Assembly (NCBI RefSeq): GCF_003991585.1
Contig: NZ_PQSP01000010.1
Span: 62,001 to 126,000 of the forward strand
Length of the DNA: 64,000 nt
Source: Saezia sanguinis
GTDB taxonomy: Bacteria; Pseudomonadota; Gammaproteobacteria; Burkholderiales; Burkholderiaceae_C
Reading direction: 5' to 3'
Shown: piece after piece, positions 39,527-48,222 of the stretch
Numbering within the stretch: position 1 is the first letter of the stretch
How the letters are laid out: the number at the start of each line of letters is the position of its first letter
The notes under the pieces: generated by a model
Databases searched by the model: none
Told to the model about the DNA's origin: nothing
Seen by the model: only the letters and a program-made list of their open reading frames with translations
Translations under genes and position numbers: made by a program

Positions 39527-40045
39527 TCAGTAGCCCACCTGCCAGAAATCGGTACCTGCCATCCACGCCTCAAACCACTGGGCAAGCGGACGCTTTGGGC
39601 TTGACTTATAAATGGAAGCCAGTGACGCTTCCTCATTATCCAGCAGCGATAGCGGATCATAAAAAAACACCGGATAATCCGCCTGTGCGCATGCAATAAC
39701 CGAGTGGACATTGCAGCCCCAGTCGCAAAACGCCAGCCATGTCGGGCACCATTCGTCACGCGGTTCTGCCGGGTCCGGCTCCATGCAAAACCGGTACAAG
39801 TTGACCAGCCCCATCGCGCTGCCAATGCCATAACCCGGCCCGAAGCTGCCATTGGCAACATTCAGATAAATCGCTTTCAGAAGCGGCGGCAAGGCAAATC
39901 CGAGCGCATGTTCGCACTGGTCAATCACCTCTGGCGACGCCACAGGCAATGCCCGCAAAGGCTTGCCGGCGATATCCACCGGATTGTCCTGGGCCTCCAG
40001 GTGTGTTTTTAATGCAAAGCAAATTGAGCTGATCGCCATCTTCAT
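39527..40045 (-). CDS. SUKH (SMI1/KNR4) family protein coupled to anmK
   Basis: A 172-residue protein with the SUKH pattern: VIDQCEHALGFALPPLLKAIYLNVANGSFGPGYGIGSAMGL (the E..LGF.LP..L...Y..VANG.FGPGYG signature), then a region with DEWCPTWLAFCDWGCNVHSVIACAQADYPVFFYDP. The start ATG at 40045 shares a base with the anmK stop (TGATG), so it is translationally coupled. SUKH proteins are frequent immunity proteins but also appear as orphan housekeeping-type proteins; no toxin gene is adjacent. The reading frame continues upstream inside anmK, but that part is antisense-free shadow and not counted. Confidence 0.8.
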   Translation of the reverse strand: MKMAISSICFALKTHLEAQDNPVDIAGKPLRALPVASPEVIDQCEHALGFALPPLLKAIYLNVANGSFGPGYGIGSAMGLVNLYRFCMEPDPAEPRDEWCPTWLAFCDWGCNVHSVIACAQADYPVFFYDPLSLLDNEEASLASIYKSSPKRPLAQWFEAWMAGTDFWQVGY

Positions 40046-41169
40046 CAGGCCGGATACACCGCTCCCAGAATACGCGGCCCGCGCGCCCCGGTGACTTCGG
40101 GCAGATTGGCCGGCACTTTTTCTATACACTGTCGGGCCAGCCAGGCAAATGCAGCCGCCTCCACCTGCAGCGCAGGCAAGCCATGTTCTGCAGAACTTTT
40201 CACCGATGCACCCGCCAGATACACCTGCAACTGCCGCATCAGGCAGGCATTCAAGGCCCCCCCGCCACAAACCACCACTTCGGCAGCCCCAGGGGCATAC
40301 TGGTGCACGGCCTGCACGCAGATGCTGACGGTCAGCCTCAGCAAGGTGGCCTGAACATCCTGTGGCCGCAGCCCCTTCATTCCGGCAAGCTGGCGTTTCA
40401 ACCAGGCCATGTTAAACAGATCGCGCCCCGTGCTTTTCGGTGCCGGCTGTTTAAAATAAGGTTCCTGCACCATTCTGTCCAGCAGGTCGGATATGACCTG
40501 GCCGCTTTCAGCCCAGCGGCCATCCTCATCAAACAGCGCGCCGGTCTGCTGCTCGCACCAGCCATCCATCAGGATATTGGCCGGCCCGCAGTCAAAACCC
40601 AGCACATGCCCGTCGGCATACAGTACCGTCAGGTTGGCAATACCGCCTAAATTCAGTACCACCACGGTTTTTCCGGGTTGAGCAAACATGTCCGCATGGA
40701 ATGCGGGCACCAGCGGTGCCCCCTGCCCGCCAGCCGCAATATCGCGGCTGCGAAAATCTGCCACCACAGAAATACCGGTTTGCTCTGCCAGCAACGCCGG
40801 CGCATTGAGTTGCCAGGTGTAACCGGTGCCGTCATGGGCCTGCGGCTGGTGCCGTACGGTCTGTCCATGAGCACCAATGGCCTGCACATCGCTGGCCGTT
40901 ACCTGGCACTGTTGCAACAATTGCTGCACTGCCGGCACGTAGAGCAAGGTGGCCAGTTGATTAGCCGCCAGCGCCGCCCGGTGCAGCTCGTCTTTTCCTG
41001 ATGCATTCAGTGCCAACAGTTCGACCCGCAAGGCCGCAGGCATAGGCAGATGAACATGGCCTTTGATGGCAACCTCATGGGGCGATGGCAGATCCGCCAG
41101 TACCGCATCCACACCATCCAGCGATGTTCCTGACATCAGACCGATATACAACTGATTTTTTTCTTTCAT
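40045..41169 (-). CDS. anmK: anhydro-N-acetylmuramic acid kinase
   Basis: A 374-residue ASKHA-fold kinase that cleaves and phosphorylates 1,6-anhydroMurNAc to MurNAc-6-phosphate in peptidoglycan recycling. Signatures are YIGLMSGTSLDGVDAVLADL at the N-terminus, IGAHGQTVRHQP, VVLNLGGIANLTVLYADGHVLGFDCGPANILMD and EVVVCGGGALNACLMRQL. The start at 41169 (MKEKNQLYIGLMSG) has GAGAG 5 bases upstream; 20 further in-frame codons to 41229 are not conserved. Downstream of the M23 peptidase on the same strand, fitting a cell-wall turnover context. Confidence 0.94.
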   Translation of the reverse strand: MKEKNQLYIGLMSGTSLDGVDAVLADLPSPHEVAIKGHVHLPMPAALRVELLALNASGKDELHRAALAANQLATLLYVPAVQQLLQQCQVTASDVQAIGAHGQTVRHQPQAHDGTGYTWQLNAPALLAEQTGISVVADFRSRDIAAGGQGAPLVPAFHADMFAQPGKTVVVLNLGGIANLTVLYADGHVLGFDCGPANILMDGWCEQQTGALFDEDGRWAESGQVISDLLDRMVQEPYFKQPAPKSTGRDLFNMAWLKRQLAGMKGLRPQDVQATLLRLTVSICVQAVHQYAPGAAEVVVCGGGALNACLMRQLQVYLAGASVKSSAEHGLPALQVEAAAFAWLARQCIEKVPANLPEVTGARGPRILGAVYPA

Positions 41170-41299
41170 CCGAACTCTCGCAATGATTTTGACATGGTGC
41201 AGGTTTGCCGCATGGTCAGAGTATGCCACACAGCCAAAAAGAAAGGGATGTGAAATCCTTCACACCCCTGTCAATGCATGACTGTAATCAGTCAAGTCG

Positions 41300-42691
41300 T
41301 TATCTGCTCGCTACCTCTGTATCTGTTGATCTGACAACCATCAGCTCCGCGACACGACCCAGCAGGTCTGCGTGGATCTGCGCGGTACGGTCAAACTCTG
41401 CCTGCAGGTTTTCAGGAATAGGCTGTGCCTCAGTCTGAGCGGCCAAAATTGCCGGGTCACGCTGTACGCCGTTTTCCTTGAATTCAAAATGCAAATGCGG
41501 TCCGGTAGCCCAGCCGGTCTGCCCCACGGCCCCGATCGGGTCACCCTGCTGCACCAACTGGCCTTTGGTCACGTCAATACGGCTCATGTGCGCGTAAAGC
41601 GTTGAGCGTGTTTTATCATGGCTGACAATGACCACATTGCCATAACCGCGCTGCACGCCGGCAAATTCAATGCGGCCATCGCCTACGGTACGTACAGTTG
41701 TACCCGTGGGGGCTGCATAATCAATGCCTTTATGGTCGCGCCAGGTATTTTGAATCGGGTGCAAACGGCGGCCAAACGCCGAGCTGACCCGCGTATACTC
41801 CAGCGGATACGCTAAGAACGTGGTTCTCAGGCTCTTGCCGTCAAACGTGTAATAGGTCCCGCGCACGCTTTCGTCCGGCTGGAACCACACCGCATTGTAG
41901 TTACGCCCACCGTTAATGAACTGTGCCCCCAGGATACGCCCGGTACCCATCGGCACGCCATCGGCCTCGTAAGACTCATATACCAGCTGGAACGTATCGC
42001 CGCGCCGCAAATGGCGGGTAAAGTCGATCCGGCTGCCAAAAATATCCACCATCTGAATCGCGATGTTGTCCGGCAGGCCAATGGCGTCGGTGGCGCCATA
42101 CAGCGAATACTTGATGGTACCCATGGCAACGCGCTCACGCACTTCCACCGGCACGGTTTCCGAAACCGATGTCAGGTTGCCTTCTTCATTGCGCTGAATG
42201 GTAATGCGGTTGAAATGGCGGGCCGTCTGTGAACGCAGCCCGGCCTGCAAGCGGACCAGTTCGCCCTGTTGGCCGACCTCGGCCATCACACGCACGTCCC
42301 GGTTGGAAGACATGATCAGGCGTGCCAGCGGGTCTTTGCGCATGAATTCAAGTGCCTGCGCATCGTCAATGCCCAAACGGCCAAACAATGCCTGAATGGT
42401 ATCTGAACTGCGGGTATAGCCGTCACGGTACAAGGAATACTGGTGCTCTCCCAGCAAATCAGCCTGCTGGGCCAGTTCGGACTCTACCGGCAGAACCCGC
42501 TCAATGGCGGTTACATGAACCGAAGCGGCCTCATCGGTCGCCGGCGACACGCTCAAAGCAGCCATTGCGCTTCCGCAGACCAACAGACTTGCCCCCAGTA
42601 ATGTCACCCGTGGATGTCTTTTAAACGACCCTACCACACCGTCTAACACCAGATTTTTTACTGCCCTGGGCAGCGACAACCAATCAGCCAC
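41300..42691 (-). CDS. M23-family peptidoglycan endopeptidase
   Basis: A 463-residue membrane-anchored LytM-type peptidase. An N-terminal transmembrane/signal segment (about residues 30-50, VTLLGASLLVCGSAMAAL) is followed by a long beta-rich region with MepM-like OapA/LysM-adjacent sequence, then the M23 domain: RLHPIQNTWRDHKGIDYAAPTGTTV (zinc His and Asp) and TGPHLHFEF (third zinc His). It is expected to cut cross-links in the periplasm to let the sacculus expand. It is divergent from tyrS and upstream of anmK, with 130 bases between. Confidence 0.93.
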   Translation of the reverse strand: MADWLSLPRAVKNLVLDGVVGSFKRHPRVTLLGASLLVCGSAMAALSVSPATDEAASVHVTAIERVLPVESELAQQADLLGEHQYSLYRDGYTRSSDTIQALFGRLGIDDAQALEFMRKDPLARLIMSSNRDVRVMAEVGQQGELVRLQAGLRSQTARHFNRITIQRNEEGNLTSVSETVPVEVRERVAMGTIKYSLYGATDAIGLPDNIAIQMVDIFGSRIDFTRHLRRGDTFQLVYESYEADGVPMGTGRILGAQFINGGRNYNAVWFQPDESVRGTYYTFDGKSLRTTFLAYPLEYTRVSSAFGRRLHPIQNTWRDHKGIDYAAPTGTTVRTVGDGRIEFAGVQRGYGNVVIVSHDKTRSTLYAHMSRIDVTKGQLVQQGDPIGAVGQTGWATGPHLHFEFKENGVQRDPAILAAQTEAQPIPENLQAEFDRTAQIHADLLGRVAELMVVRSTDTEVASR

Positions 42692-42979
42692 TATGTCTTA
42701 TCCTGATAAACCAGACCATAGAAAAATATGAGCGCGCTCAGGCATAATAGACATTTCCTTGCGTAAATTCATTTGGCAACAAAACCTCTTACCACCACTT
42801 ATGCACAATGGAAAGCACATACAAAGGCTGTGTTGTCAAATGGCTCATATCCAGTTTAAATTCGACTACAATTTCGGCTATCGCAGTGATAGAAAATTGT
42901 AATACCCGCCAAGTATACCAAGATAATTTGTTTTTCGCCGTAATTTTTTCACATATTTACTGTATAAATTTCAATTCCA

Positions 42980-44221
42980 ATGACTGACACTTCTTCAATG
43001 ACTTCAACAACTTACCCAATTACAGACGAAGTGCAAGAAGCGCTGCGGATCACCAAGCGCGGCGTTGACGAACTCCTGCCTGAAAATGAATGGCTCAACA
43101 AGCTGGCCCGCAGCGCGGCAACCGGCAAACCATTGCGCATTAAACTGGGGCTGGACCCAACCGCGCCCGACATCCACCTGGGGCATACCGTGGTCCTCAA
43201 CAAAATGCGCCAGTTGCAGGACCTGGGGCACACCATCATCTTCCTGATCGGCGACTTCACCACCCTGATTGGCGACCCTTCCGGGCGCAACAGCACACGC
43301 CCGCCACTCACCGCCGAGCAAATCAAAGTCAACGCCCACACCTATTACCGCCAGGCCAGCCTGATTCTGGACCCGCAGCACACCGAAATCCGCTACAACT
43401 CCGAATGGTGCGACGAACTGGGCGCGCGCGGCATGATCCAGCTGGCCGCCAAATACACCGTGGCGCGTATGATGGAGCGTGATGACTTTACCAAACGCTA
43501 TGCCGCCAACACGCCGATTTCCATCCACGAATTCATGTACCCGCTGCTGCAAGGGTATGACTCGGTGGCGCTCAAGTCCGACCTGGAAATGGGCGGCACC
43601 GACCAGAAATTCAATGTGCTCATGGGCCGCCACCTGCAGGCCGAATACGGCCAGGAGGCGCAGTGCATTCTGACCATGCCGCTGCTTGTGGGGCTTGATG
43701 GTGTGGAAAAAATGAGCAAGTCCAAGAACAACTACATTGGCATTACCGAAGATGCCAACACCATGTTCAGCAAGCTGCTCTCTATATCTGATGACCTGAT
43801 GTGGCCTTATTTCACCCTGCTGAGCTTTCGCTCGGAAGACGAAATTGCCAAACTCAAATCCGAAATTGACGCGGGCCGCAACCCGAAAGAGGCCAAAGTC
43901 ATGCTGGCCAAAGAAATCGTGGCCCGTTTTCATTCGGCCCAGGCGGCCGATGCCGCCGAAGAAGACTTCAACCTGCGGGCCAAAGGCGGTATTCCGGACG
44001 ACATTCCCGAAGTGCAGTTGCAGGGCGCACCGCTGGGTATCACGTACCTGGTCAAACAGGCCGGGCTGGCTGCATCCAATGGCGAAGCAGGCCGCCTGAT
44101 TGACGGGCGTGGCGTGCGCATTGACAGCGCCGTTGTGACTGACCGCGACCTGAAACTGCCCGCAGGCACTTATGTGGTCCAGGTCGGCAAACGCAAATTC
44201 GCCCGCGTGCACCTGAGCTGA
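42980..44221 (+). CDS. tyrS: tyrosine-tRNA ligase
   Basis: A 413-residue class I synthetase. The HIGH motif appears as HLGH (DIHLGHTVVLNKMRQL, about residue 62) and the KMSKS motif as KMSKSKNNYIGI (about residue 244). The C-terminal S4 RNA-binding domain begins at about residue 348 (GLAASNGEAGRLIDGRGVRIDS). This is the TyrZ-like long form common in betaproteobacteria. No SD is visible before the ATG at 42980; an ATG at 42998 is an alternative. The A/T-rich 288-base upstream gap probably holds its promoter (a TATAAA at 42963 lacks a clear -35). Confidence 0.96.
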   Translation: MTDTSSMTSTTYPITDEVQEALRITKRGVDELLPENEWLNKLARSAATGKPLRIKLGLDPTAPDIHLGHTVVLNKMRQLQDLGHTIIFLIGDFTTLIGDPSGRNSTRPPLTAEQIKVNAHTYYRQASLILDPQHTEIRYNSEWCDELGARGMIQLAAKYTVARMMERDDFTKRYAANTPISIHEFMYPLLQGYDSVALKSDLEMGGTDQKFNVLMGRHLQAEYGQEAQCILTMPLLVGLDGVEKMSKSKNNYIGITEDANTMFSKLLSISDDLMWPYFTLLSFRSEDEIAKLKSEIDAGRNPKEAKVMLAKEIVARFHSAQAADAAEEDFNLRAKGGIPDDIPEVQLQGAPLGITYLVKQAGLAASNGEAGRLIDGRGVRIDSAVVTDRDLKLPAGTYVVQVGKRKFARVHLS

Positions 44222-44387
44222 CCCACAGGCGCAAGTCGCAAGCCGCAGCACATATCCGGCCCCTTGTGTTGAAAATGCATGGGGCCGGCTTTGTCTGGCA
44301 CCCCTTTTCCCATGTATGGCGCCATAACCGCGCCTGCACCCCGATTTTTACTGCAATAAACGCTTAGCCGCATTAAGATAAACACCC

Positions 44388-44852
44388 ATGATCAGCATCG
44401 TACAACGAGTCAGCCAGGCCCATGTGGAAGTCGCCGGGCAAACCATTGGCAAAATTGGAGCCGGCCTGCTGGTGCTGTTATGTGCCGAGCAAAACGACAC
44501 CGAGCTCGAAGCCGGCAAAATGCTCGACAAAATACTCAAGCTGCGCATTTTTACCGACCAGAACGGCAAAATGAACCACAGCCTGCTGAACATGGATGGC
44601 AACGGCCAGGCCGGCCAGATGTTGATCGTGAGCCAGTTCACGCTGGCCGCAGATGTTACCGGAGGGAACCGGCCCAGCTTTTCCGCTGCTGCACCGGCAG
44701 CACAGGGAGAAGCGCTGTACCGTTTTTTTGTCGACAAGGCGCGCACCGCACTGGCGCATGTGGCCACTGGCGAATTCGGTGCAGACATGCAGATTCATTT
44801 GATCAACAATGGCCCTGTCACCATTCCGATCAGAATTGAGCCGGCTTCATAA
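44388..44852 (+). CDS. dtd: D-aminoacyl-tRNA deacylase
   Basis: A 154-residue DTD enzyme that removes D-amino acids (and glycine mischarged on tRNA-Ala) from tRNA. Motifs: LLVLLCAEQND, MLIVSQFTLAADVTGGNRPSF (SQFTL signature, about residues 81-101) and LINNGPVTIPIRI (NxPVT, about 138-150). It follows tyrS by 166 bases; D-tyrosyl-tRNA is a classic substrate, so the neighbourhood makes sense. SD weak. Confidence 0.95.
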   Translation: MISIVQRVSQAHVEVAGQTIGKIGAGLLVLLCAEQNDTELEAGKMLDKILKLRIFTDQNGKMNHSLLNMDGNGQAGQMLIVSQFTLAADVTGGNRPSFSAAAPAAQGEALYRFFVDKARTALAHVATGEFGADMQIHLINNGPVTIPIRIEPAS

Positions 44853-44928
44853 AGCAGGCTAAAACGATTATCATCAAGGTTGCACTTTTTGTGCCTTGCT
44901 TACTTTCAAATACAAAGGAGATCAGAAC

Positions 44929-45567
44929 ATGAAATTCTGGAGTGATGAAATCAAAGACGGCGCCTACATCCCGACCAAATATGCGGCAGGTGCAGCCAAC
45001 CTCAAAGGGTTTGCGCCCAACCTCAACCCGCCGCTGGCATGGAGCGAGGTACCTGAAGGCGTCCAGTCATTTGTGCTGATCTGCCATGACCCCGATGCCC
45101 CCAGCACCATGGAAGACGTGAACAAGCCCGACCGTGAAGTGCCCGCCGCTACACCGCGCGCCAACTTCTACCACTGGCTGCTCATCGACCTGCCCGCCTC
45201 ACTGCGCCAGATCAAGGAAGGCGAGTTCTGCAATGGCTTTACCGTTCAGGGCAAAGCCGGGCCTGAAGCCGCCTATGGCAGCCGCCAGGGGCTCAACGAC
45301 TACACCAACTGGTTTGCAGGAGACGCCAAAATGGAGGGCAAATACTTCGGTTATGATGGTCCCTACCCGCCGGGCAACGATTCAATCCTGCACCGCTACA
45401 TTTTTTCACTGTACGCACTGGCTGTGCCCAAACTCGATATGGCCGCCAACCCGTTTAACGGCTCGCAGCTCATGGTGGCACTGGCCGAACTGCAATCCCA
45501 GGGGAGCGTACTGGCACTGTCGTCATTCAGGGGCACCTACTCCACCAATCCCAGGCTGCAGCCCTGA
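44929..45567 (+). CDS. YbhB/YbcL family Raf-kinase-inhibitor-like (PEBP) protein
   Basis: A 212-residue phosphatidylethanolamine-binding-protein fold: PPLAWSEVPEGVQSFVLICHDPDAPS (the DPDAP motif), FYHWLLIDLP, and NDYTNWFAGDAKMEGKYFGYDGPYPPG..SILHRYIFSLYAL. It is longer than E. coli YbhB because of an insertion before the final motif. No signal peptide, so cytoplasmic. AAAGGAG is 7 bases before the chosen ATG; the frame is open to a TTG at 44896. Role in bacteria unknown. Confidence 0.92.
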   Translation: MKFWSDEIKDGAYIPTKYAAGAANLKGFAPNLNPPLAWSEVPEGVQSFVLICHDPDAPSTMEDVNKPDREVPAATPRANFYHWLLIDLPASLRQIKEGEFCNGFTVQGKAGPEAAYGSRQGLNDYTNWFAGDAKMEGKYFGYDGPYPPGNDSILHRYIFSLYALAVPKLDMAANPFNGSQLMVALAELQSQGSVLALSSFRGTYSTNPRLQP

Positions 45568-45620
45568 TCAGGCGCCGTATACAGTACAGTCACCCGTAAC
45601 GGAGAACCATCGGTATTTTG

Positions 45621-46316
45621 ATGAGCATGCTGCAAAACATTACCCATATTCTGGCCATACGCCACGGTGAAACCCGCTGGAACGTTGATGGCCGCCTGCA
45701 AGGCCAGTTGGACATTGAACTCAATGAACGCGGCCTGCGCCAGGCCCAACAGCTTGCCAACGCGCTGAAAGACCACCCGCTGGACGCGATTTACAGCAGC
45801 GACCTGATGCGCGCCATGCAAACCGCGCAGCCGATTGCACACGCACTGCAACGCCCGGTACAAACGCTGGCCGGGCTGCGTGAACGCCATTTTGGCTATT
45901 ACCAGGGCAAAACATTTTTGCAGGTGCAGGCCATGGCGCCGGATGACGCGCAGCGCTGGCAGCAGCGCGACCCGGATTTTGTGCCGGGCGAAAGCGGCGA
46001 ATCGCTGCATGTTTTCCAGGCACGCATCCTGCAAACCCTGTCTGATATCGTCCAAAAACACGAAGGCCAGACCATTGCCATCATCACCCATGGTGGTGTG
46101 CTGGACACGCTGTACCGCAACGCCACGCATCAGGACATCCGTGCCCCCCGGACATGGCAACTGGGCAACGCCAGCATCAGCCGCCTGCTGTGGAGCCCCG
46201 AAGGACTGAGCATGGTGCGCTGGGCTGACGCCAGCCATCTGGACGATGACTCACTGGCACCGCATGGCGAACCCACGGATGTGGAGCCCTGCGACCAGGG
46301 GGCAAAAAACGCATGA
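45621..46316 (+). CDS. histidine phosphatase family protein (GpmB-like)
   Basis: A 231-residue member of the phosphoglycerate-mutase-like histidine phosphatase family: LAIRHGETRWNVDGRLQGQLDIELNERG (phospho-His in RHGE), YSSDLMRAMQTAQPI, ERHFGYYQGK and IAIITHGGVLDTLYR (second catalytic His). Cofactor-independent family members act on small phosphate esters; a mutase role is not certain. The start at 45621 is preferred to a TTG at 45618; GGAG is far (16 bases), so the start is a little uncertain. The 3' end overlaps the YcxB-like gene by 4 bases. Confidence 0.88.
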   Translation: MSMLQNITHILAIRHGETRWNVDGRLQGQLDIELNERGLRQAQQLANALKDHPLDAIYSSDLMRAMQTAQPIAHALQRPVQTLAGLRERHFGYYQGKTFLQVQAMAPDDAQRWQQRDPDFVPGESGESLHVFQARILQTLSDIVQKHEGQTIAIITHGGVLDTLYRNATHQDIRAPRTWQLGNASISRLLWSPEGLSMVRWADASHLDDDSLAPHGEPTDVEPCDQGAKNA

Positions 46317-46843
46317 GTCACGCTGCTGGCCCGCTCAACATACCCCCTGCCGAACCAGGCACAACCATCACCATACAGACACACACCACCATGCGGGATG
46401 TGGTCTATTTCAATACCCTTGGTATGCCGTCCCCGCTTTTTGCGGGCCTTTATTTTATCTTGATAATTGTGCTGGTTTACAGCATGACAGGAACCTGGTC
46501 CATCCTGAGCAGCCTGGCCTGGCTGGTAGTGCTGTTTGCCACCACGACGTCACTTTGCTGTGCATACAGTTATTTTAAAAAAGGCATTTTAGGAGCGCAG
46601 ACCATCACCATCACGCCCGAATTTATCCGGGAAACGTCCCCCCATAGTGAACGGCGTTATGACTGGAGCAAGGTGAGCTGGGTGTTCAAAAACAAAAAGT
46701 ATGTCTCCATACTTGTCGCCCCCAACATGGTGATTGCGATTGATCGCAAAAACTTTCATTCCCAGCAAAAATTTGATGAAACTTCTGCACTGATCCACAC
46801 CTATTGGAAAGCTGGGCAGAACAAAGTCAATCTGCTGAAGTAA
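46313..46843 (+). CDS. YcxB-like membrane protein
   Basis: A 176-residue inner-membrane protein: two hydrophobic segments at about residues 42-60 (LFAGLYFILIIVLVYSM) and 66-85 (LSSLAWLVVLFATTTSLCCA), then a cytoplasmic YcxB-type domain (QTITITPEFIRETSPHSERRYDWSKVSWVFKNKKYVSILVAPNMVIAIDRKNF). Function unknown. ATGA overlap with the histidine phosphatase gene shows translational coupling. Confidence 0.8.
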   Translation: MSHAAGPLNIPPAEPGTTITIQTHTTMRDVVYFNTLGMPSPLFAGLYFILIIVLVYSMTGTWSILSSLAWLVVLFATTTSLCCAYSYFKKGILGAQTITITPEFIRETSPHSERRYDWSKVSWVFKNKKYVSILVAPNMVIAIDRKNFHSQQKFDETSALIHTYWKAGQNKVNLLK

Positions 46844-46941
46844 CTGCAGATATAACGTTTTTATTTTCACAAAGCAAAGGCCAAGGGCCTGGGCGTTAAA
46901 TTTGTCTTATAAAGACGCCTTCAACACGCCCCACACACGCG

Positions 46942-47811
46942 TCAGAAAACAACCGTGCGCGAGCCATTGAGCAGCACACGGTGCTCACAATGCCACTTCA
47001 CTGCGCGGGCCAGCACAATACACTCCACATCACGGCCAACGGCGGTCAGGTCTTCGGCACTCATCTCATGCGTCACGCGCGAAACATCCTGCTCAATGAT
47101 CGGGCCCTCGTCCAGATCAGGCGTCACATAGTGCGCTGTGGCGCCGATCAGCTTCACACCGCGTGCATGTGCCTGGTAGTAAGGCTTGGCGCCCTTGAAA
47201 CTGGGCAGAAAACTGTGGTGGATATTGATGGCACAGCCACGCAGAAAGTCGCAGAACTCCGGTGACAATATCTGCATATAACGCGCCAGCACCACCAGGT
47301 CAATCTGCTCCTCACTGCAAATCTGCTCAATCTGCTGCTCCTGCGCGCGCTTGGCTTCAGCACTGGCGCCGGTGGGCAATGACAGGTGCCTAAACGGCAC
47401 GCCATAGCTTGCGCACAGCTCGGCAAAATCAGGATGGTTTGAAACCACCACCGGCACTTCAATATCCAGTTGCCCGGCCTGGCGGCGAAACAGCAGGTCA
47501 TTCAGACAGTGGCCGAACTTGCTGACCATGATCAGCACGCGCGGCTTGCGTGCCAGCGAGTGAAAGTGTGCCTGCATGCCGAATTCGCTGCGGATGTTGG
47601 CAAACAGTTTGTCCAGTATCGGCACATCGCACAGATGGCCGGGCGCCTGAAAATGCACACGCATGAAAAAAAGGCCGGTATCCTCATCGCCAAACTGGTG
47701 CGAATCAATGATGTTGCAACCTGCCTGGTAAAGCAGGCCGGAAACCGCATAAACAATGCCTTTGCGGTCCTGACACGATAACGTCAAAACAAATTCGGTA
47801 CTGGCCGACAT
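46942..47811 (-). CDS. purU: formyltetrahydrofolate deformylase
   Basis: Hydrolyses 10-formyl-THF to formate and THF, balancing one-carbon pools. The 289 residues comprise an N-terminal ACT domain (about 8-85, FVLTLSCQDRKGIVYAVSGLLYQAGCNIIDSHQF) and a C-terminal formyltransferase-fold domain with LARYMQILSPEFC, INIHHSFLPSFKGAKPY (catalytic Asn/His) and GATAHYVTPDLDEGPIIEQDV (catalytic Asp). TGAGGT lies 5 bases before the ATG. purN, of the same fold, lies 8 kb away. Confidence 0.95.
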   Translation of the reverse strand: MSASTEFVLTLSCQDRKGIVYAVSGLLYQAGCNIIDSHQFGDEDTGLFFMRVHFQAPGHLCDVPILDKLFANIRSEFGMQAHFHSLARKPRVLIMVSKFGHCLNDLLFRRQAGQLDIEVPVVVSNHPDFAELCASYGVPFRHLSLPTGASAEAKRAQEQQIEQICSEEQIDLVVLARYMQILSPEFCDFLRGCAINIHHSFLPSFKGAKPYYQAHARGVKLIGATAHYVTPDLDEGPIIEQDVSRVTHEMSAEDLTAVGRDVECIVLARAVKWHCEHRVLLNGSRTVVF

Positions 47812-47833
47812 GCAAACCTCAACAATAATCTGT

Positions 47834-47862
47834 AAAAAAATAAATCGGGAGCAAGCTCCCGA
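47834..47862 (-). terminator. intrinsic terminator after the ilvE/zf-CHCC genes
   Basis: On the minus strand TCGGGAG-CTTG-CTCCCGA is followed by TTTATTTTTTT: a 7-bp GC-rich stem, 4-base loop and long U-run, 129 bases after the zf-CHCC stop and just before purU. Confidence 0.88.
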
Positions 47863-47990
47863 CTTTACCTGAATTCCCCTGCGGCATGAAAAATCATGAC
47901 AGCTTTTGTCGTATTCAGGGTGGCCCGGCTGCCAGGCACGGAAGAAACTCGCCCCTTGCGCAGCCCGAACAAACCGTCAAGCAACGCGCA

Positions 47991-48203
47991 TCAGTGCGAG
48001 TGCTGGAAAACCTCTCCGGCTTTCAGGCGGTACAACTGACCGCAATACGGGCATTTGGCCGAACCGGTTTTACCCACGTCCAGAAATACCCTGGGGTGTG
48101 TATTCCATAACTGCATTCCCGCCTTGGGGTTGGGGCAGTATGTTTCTCCCTGTTCAGTCAGATCGGTTACCGACAGCTCCACAACGGTTGTTACTTGACT
48201 CAT
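47991..48203 (-). CDS. zf-CHCC zinc-finger protein
   Basis: A 70-residue protein with the zf-CHCC pattern: a Cys and His in YCPNPKAGMQLWNTHPRVFLD and the pair CPYCGQLYRL near the C-terminus, which together can bind one zinc. Relatives include a small subunit of mitochondrial complex I (NDUFS6-like) and short bacterial proteins of unknown role. AGGAGA is 7 bases before the ATG. It lies 19 bases after ilvE on the same strand, a pair common in betaproteobacteria. Confidence 0.9.
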   Translation of the reverse strand: MSQVTTVVELSVTDLTEQGETYCPNPKAGMQLWNTHPRVFLDVGKTGSAKCPYCGQLYRLKAGEVFQHSH

Positions 48204-48222
48204 TCTTTCGTCTCCTATTAAA

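Noticed and set aside
42772..42840. Inverted repeat TTTGGCAACA / TGTTGTCAAA upstream of tyrS, considered as a T-box or attenuator
   Set aside because: One mismatch, 49-base separation, no terminator/antiterminator and no T-box sequence; T-boxes are not expected here.
43004..44251. 415-codon open frame antisense to tyrS
   Set aside because: Antisense shadow of tyrS; product is His/Phe/Gln-rich without motifs.
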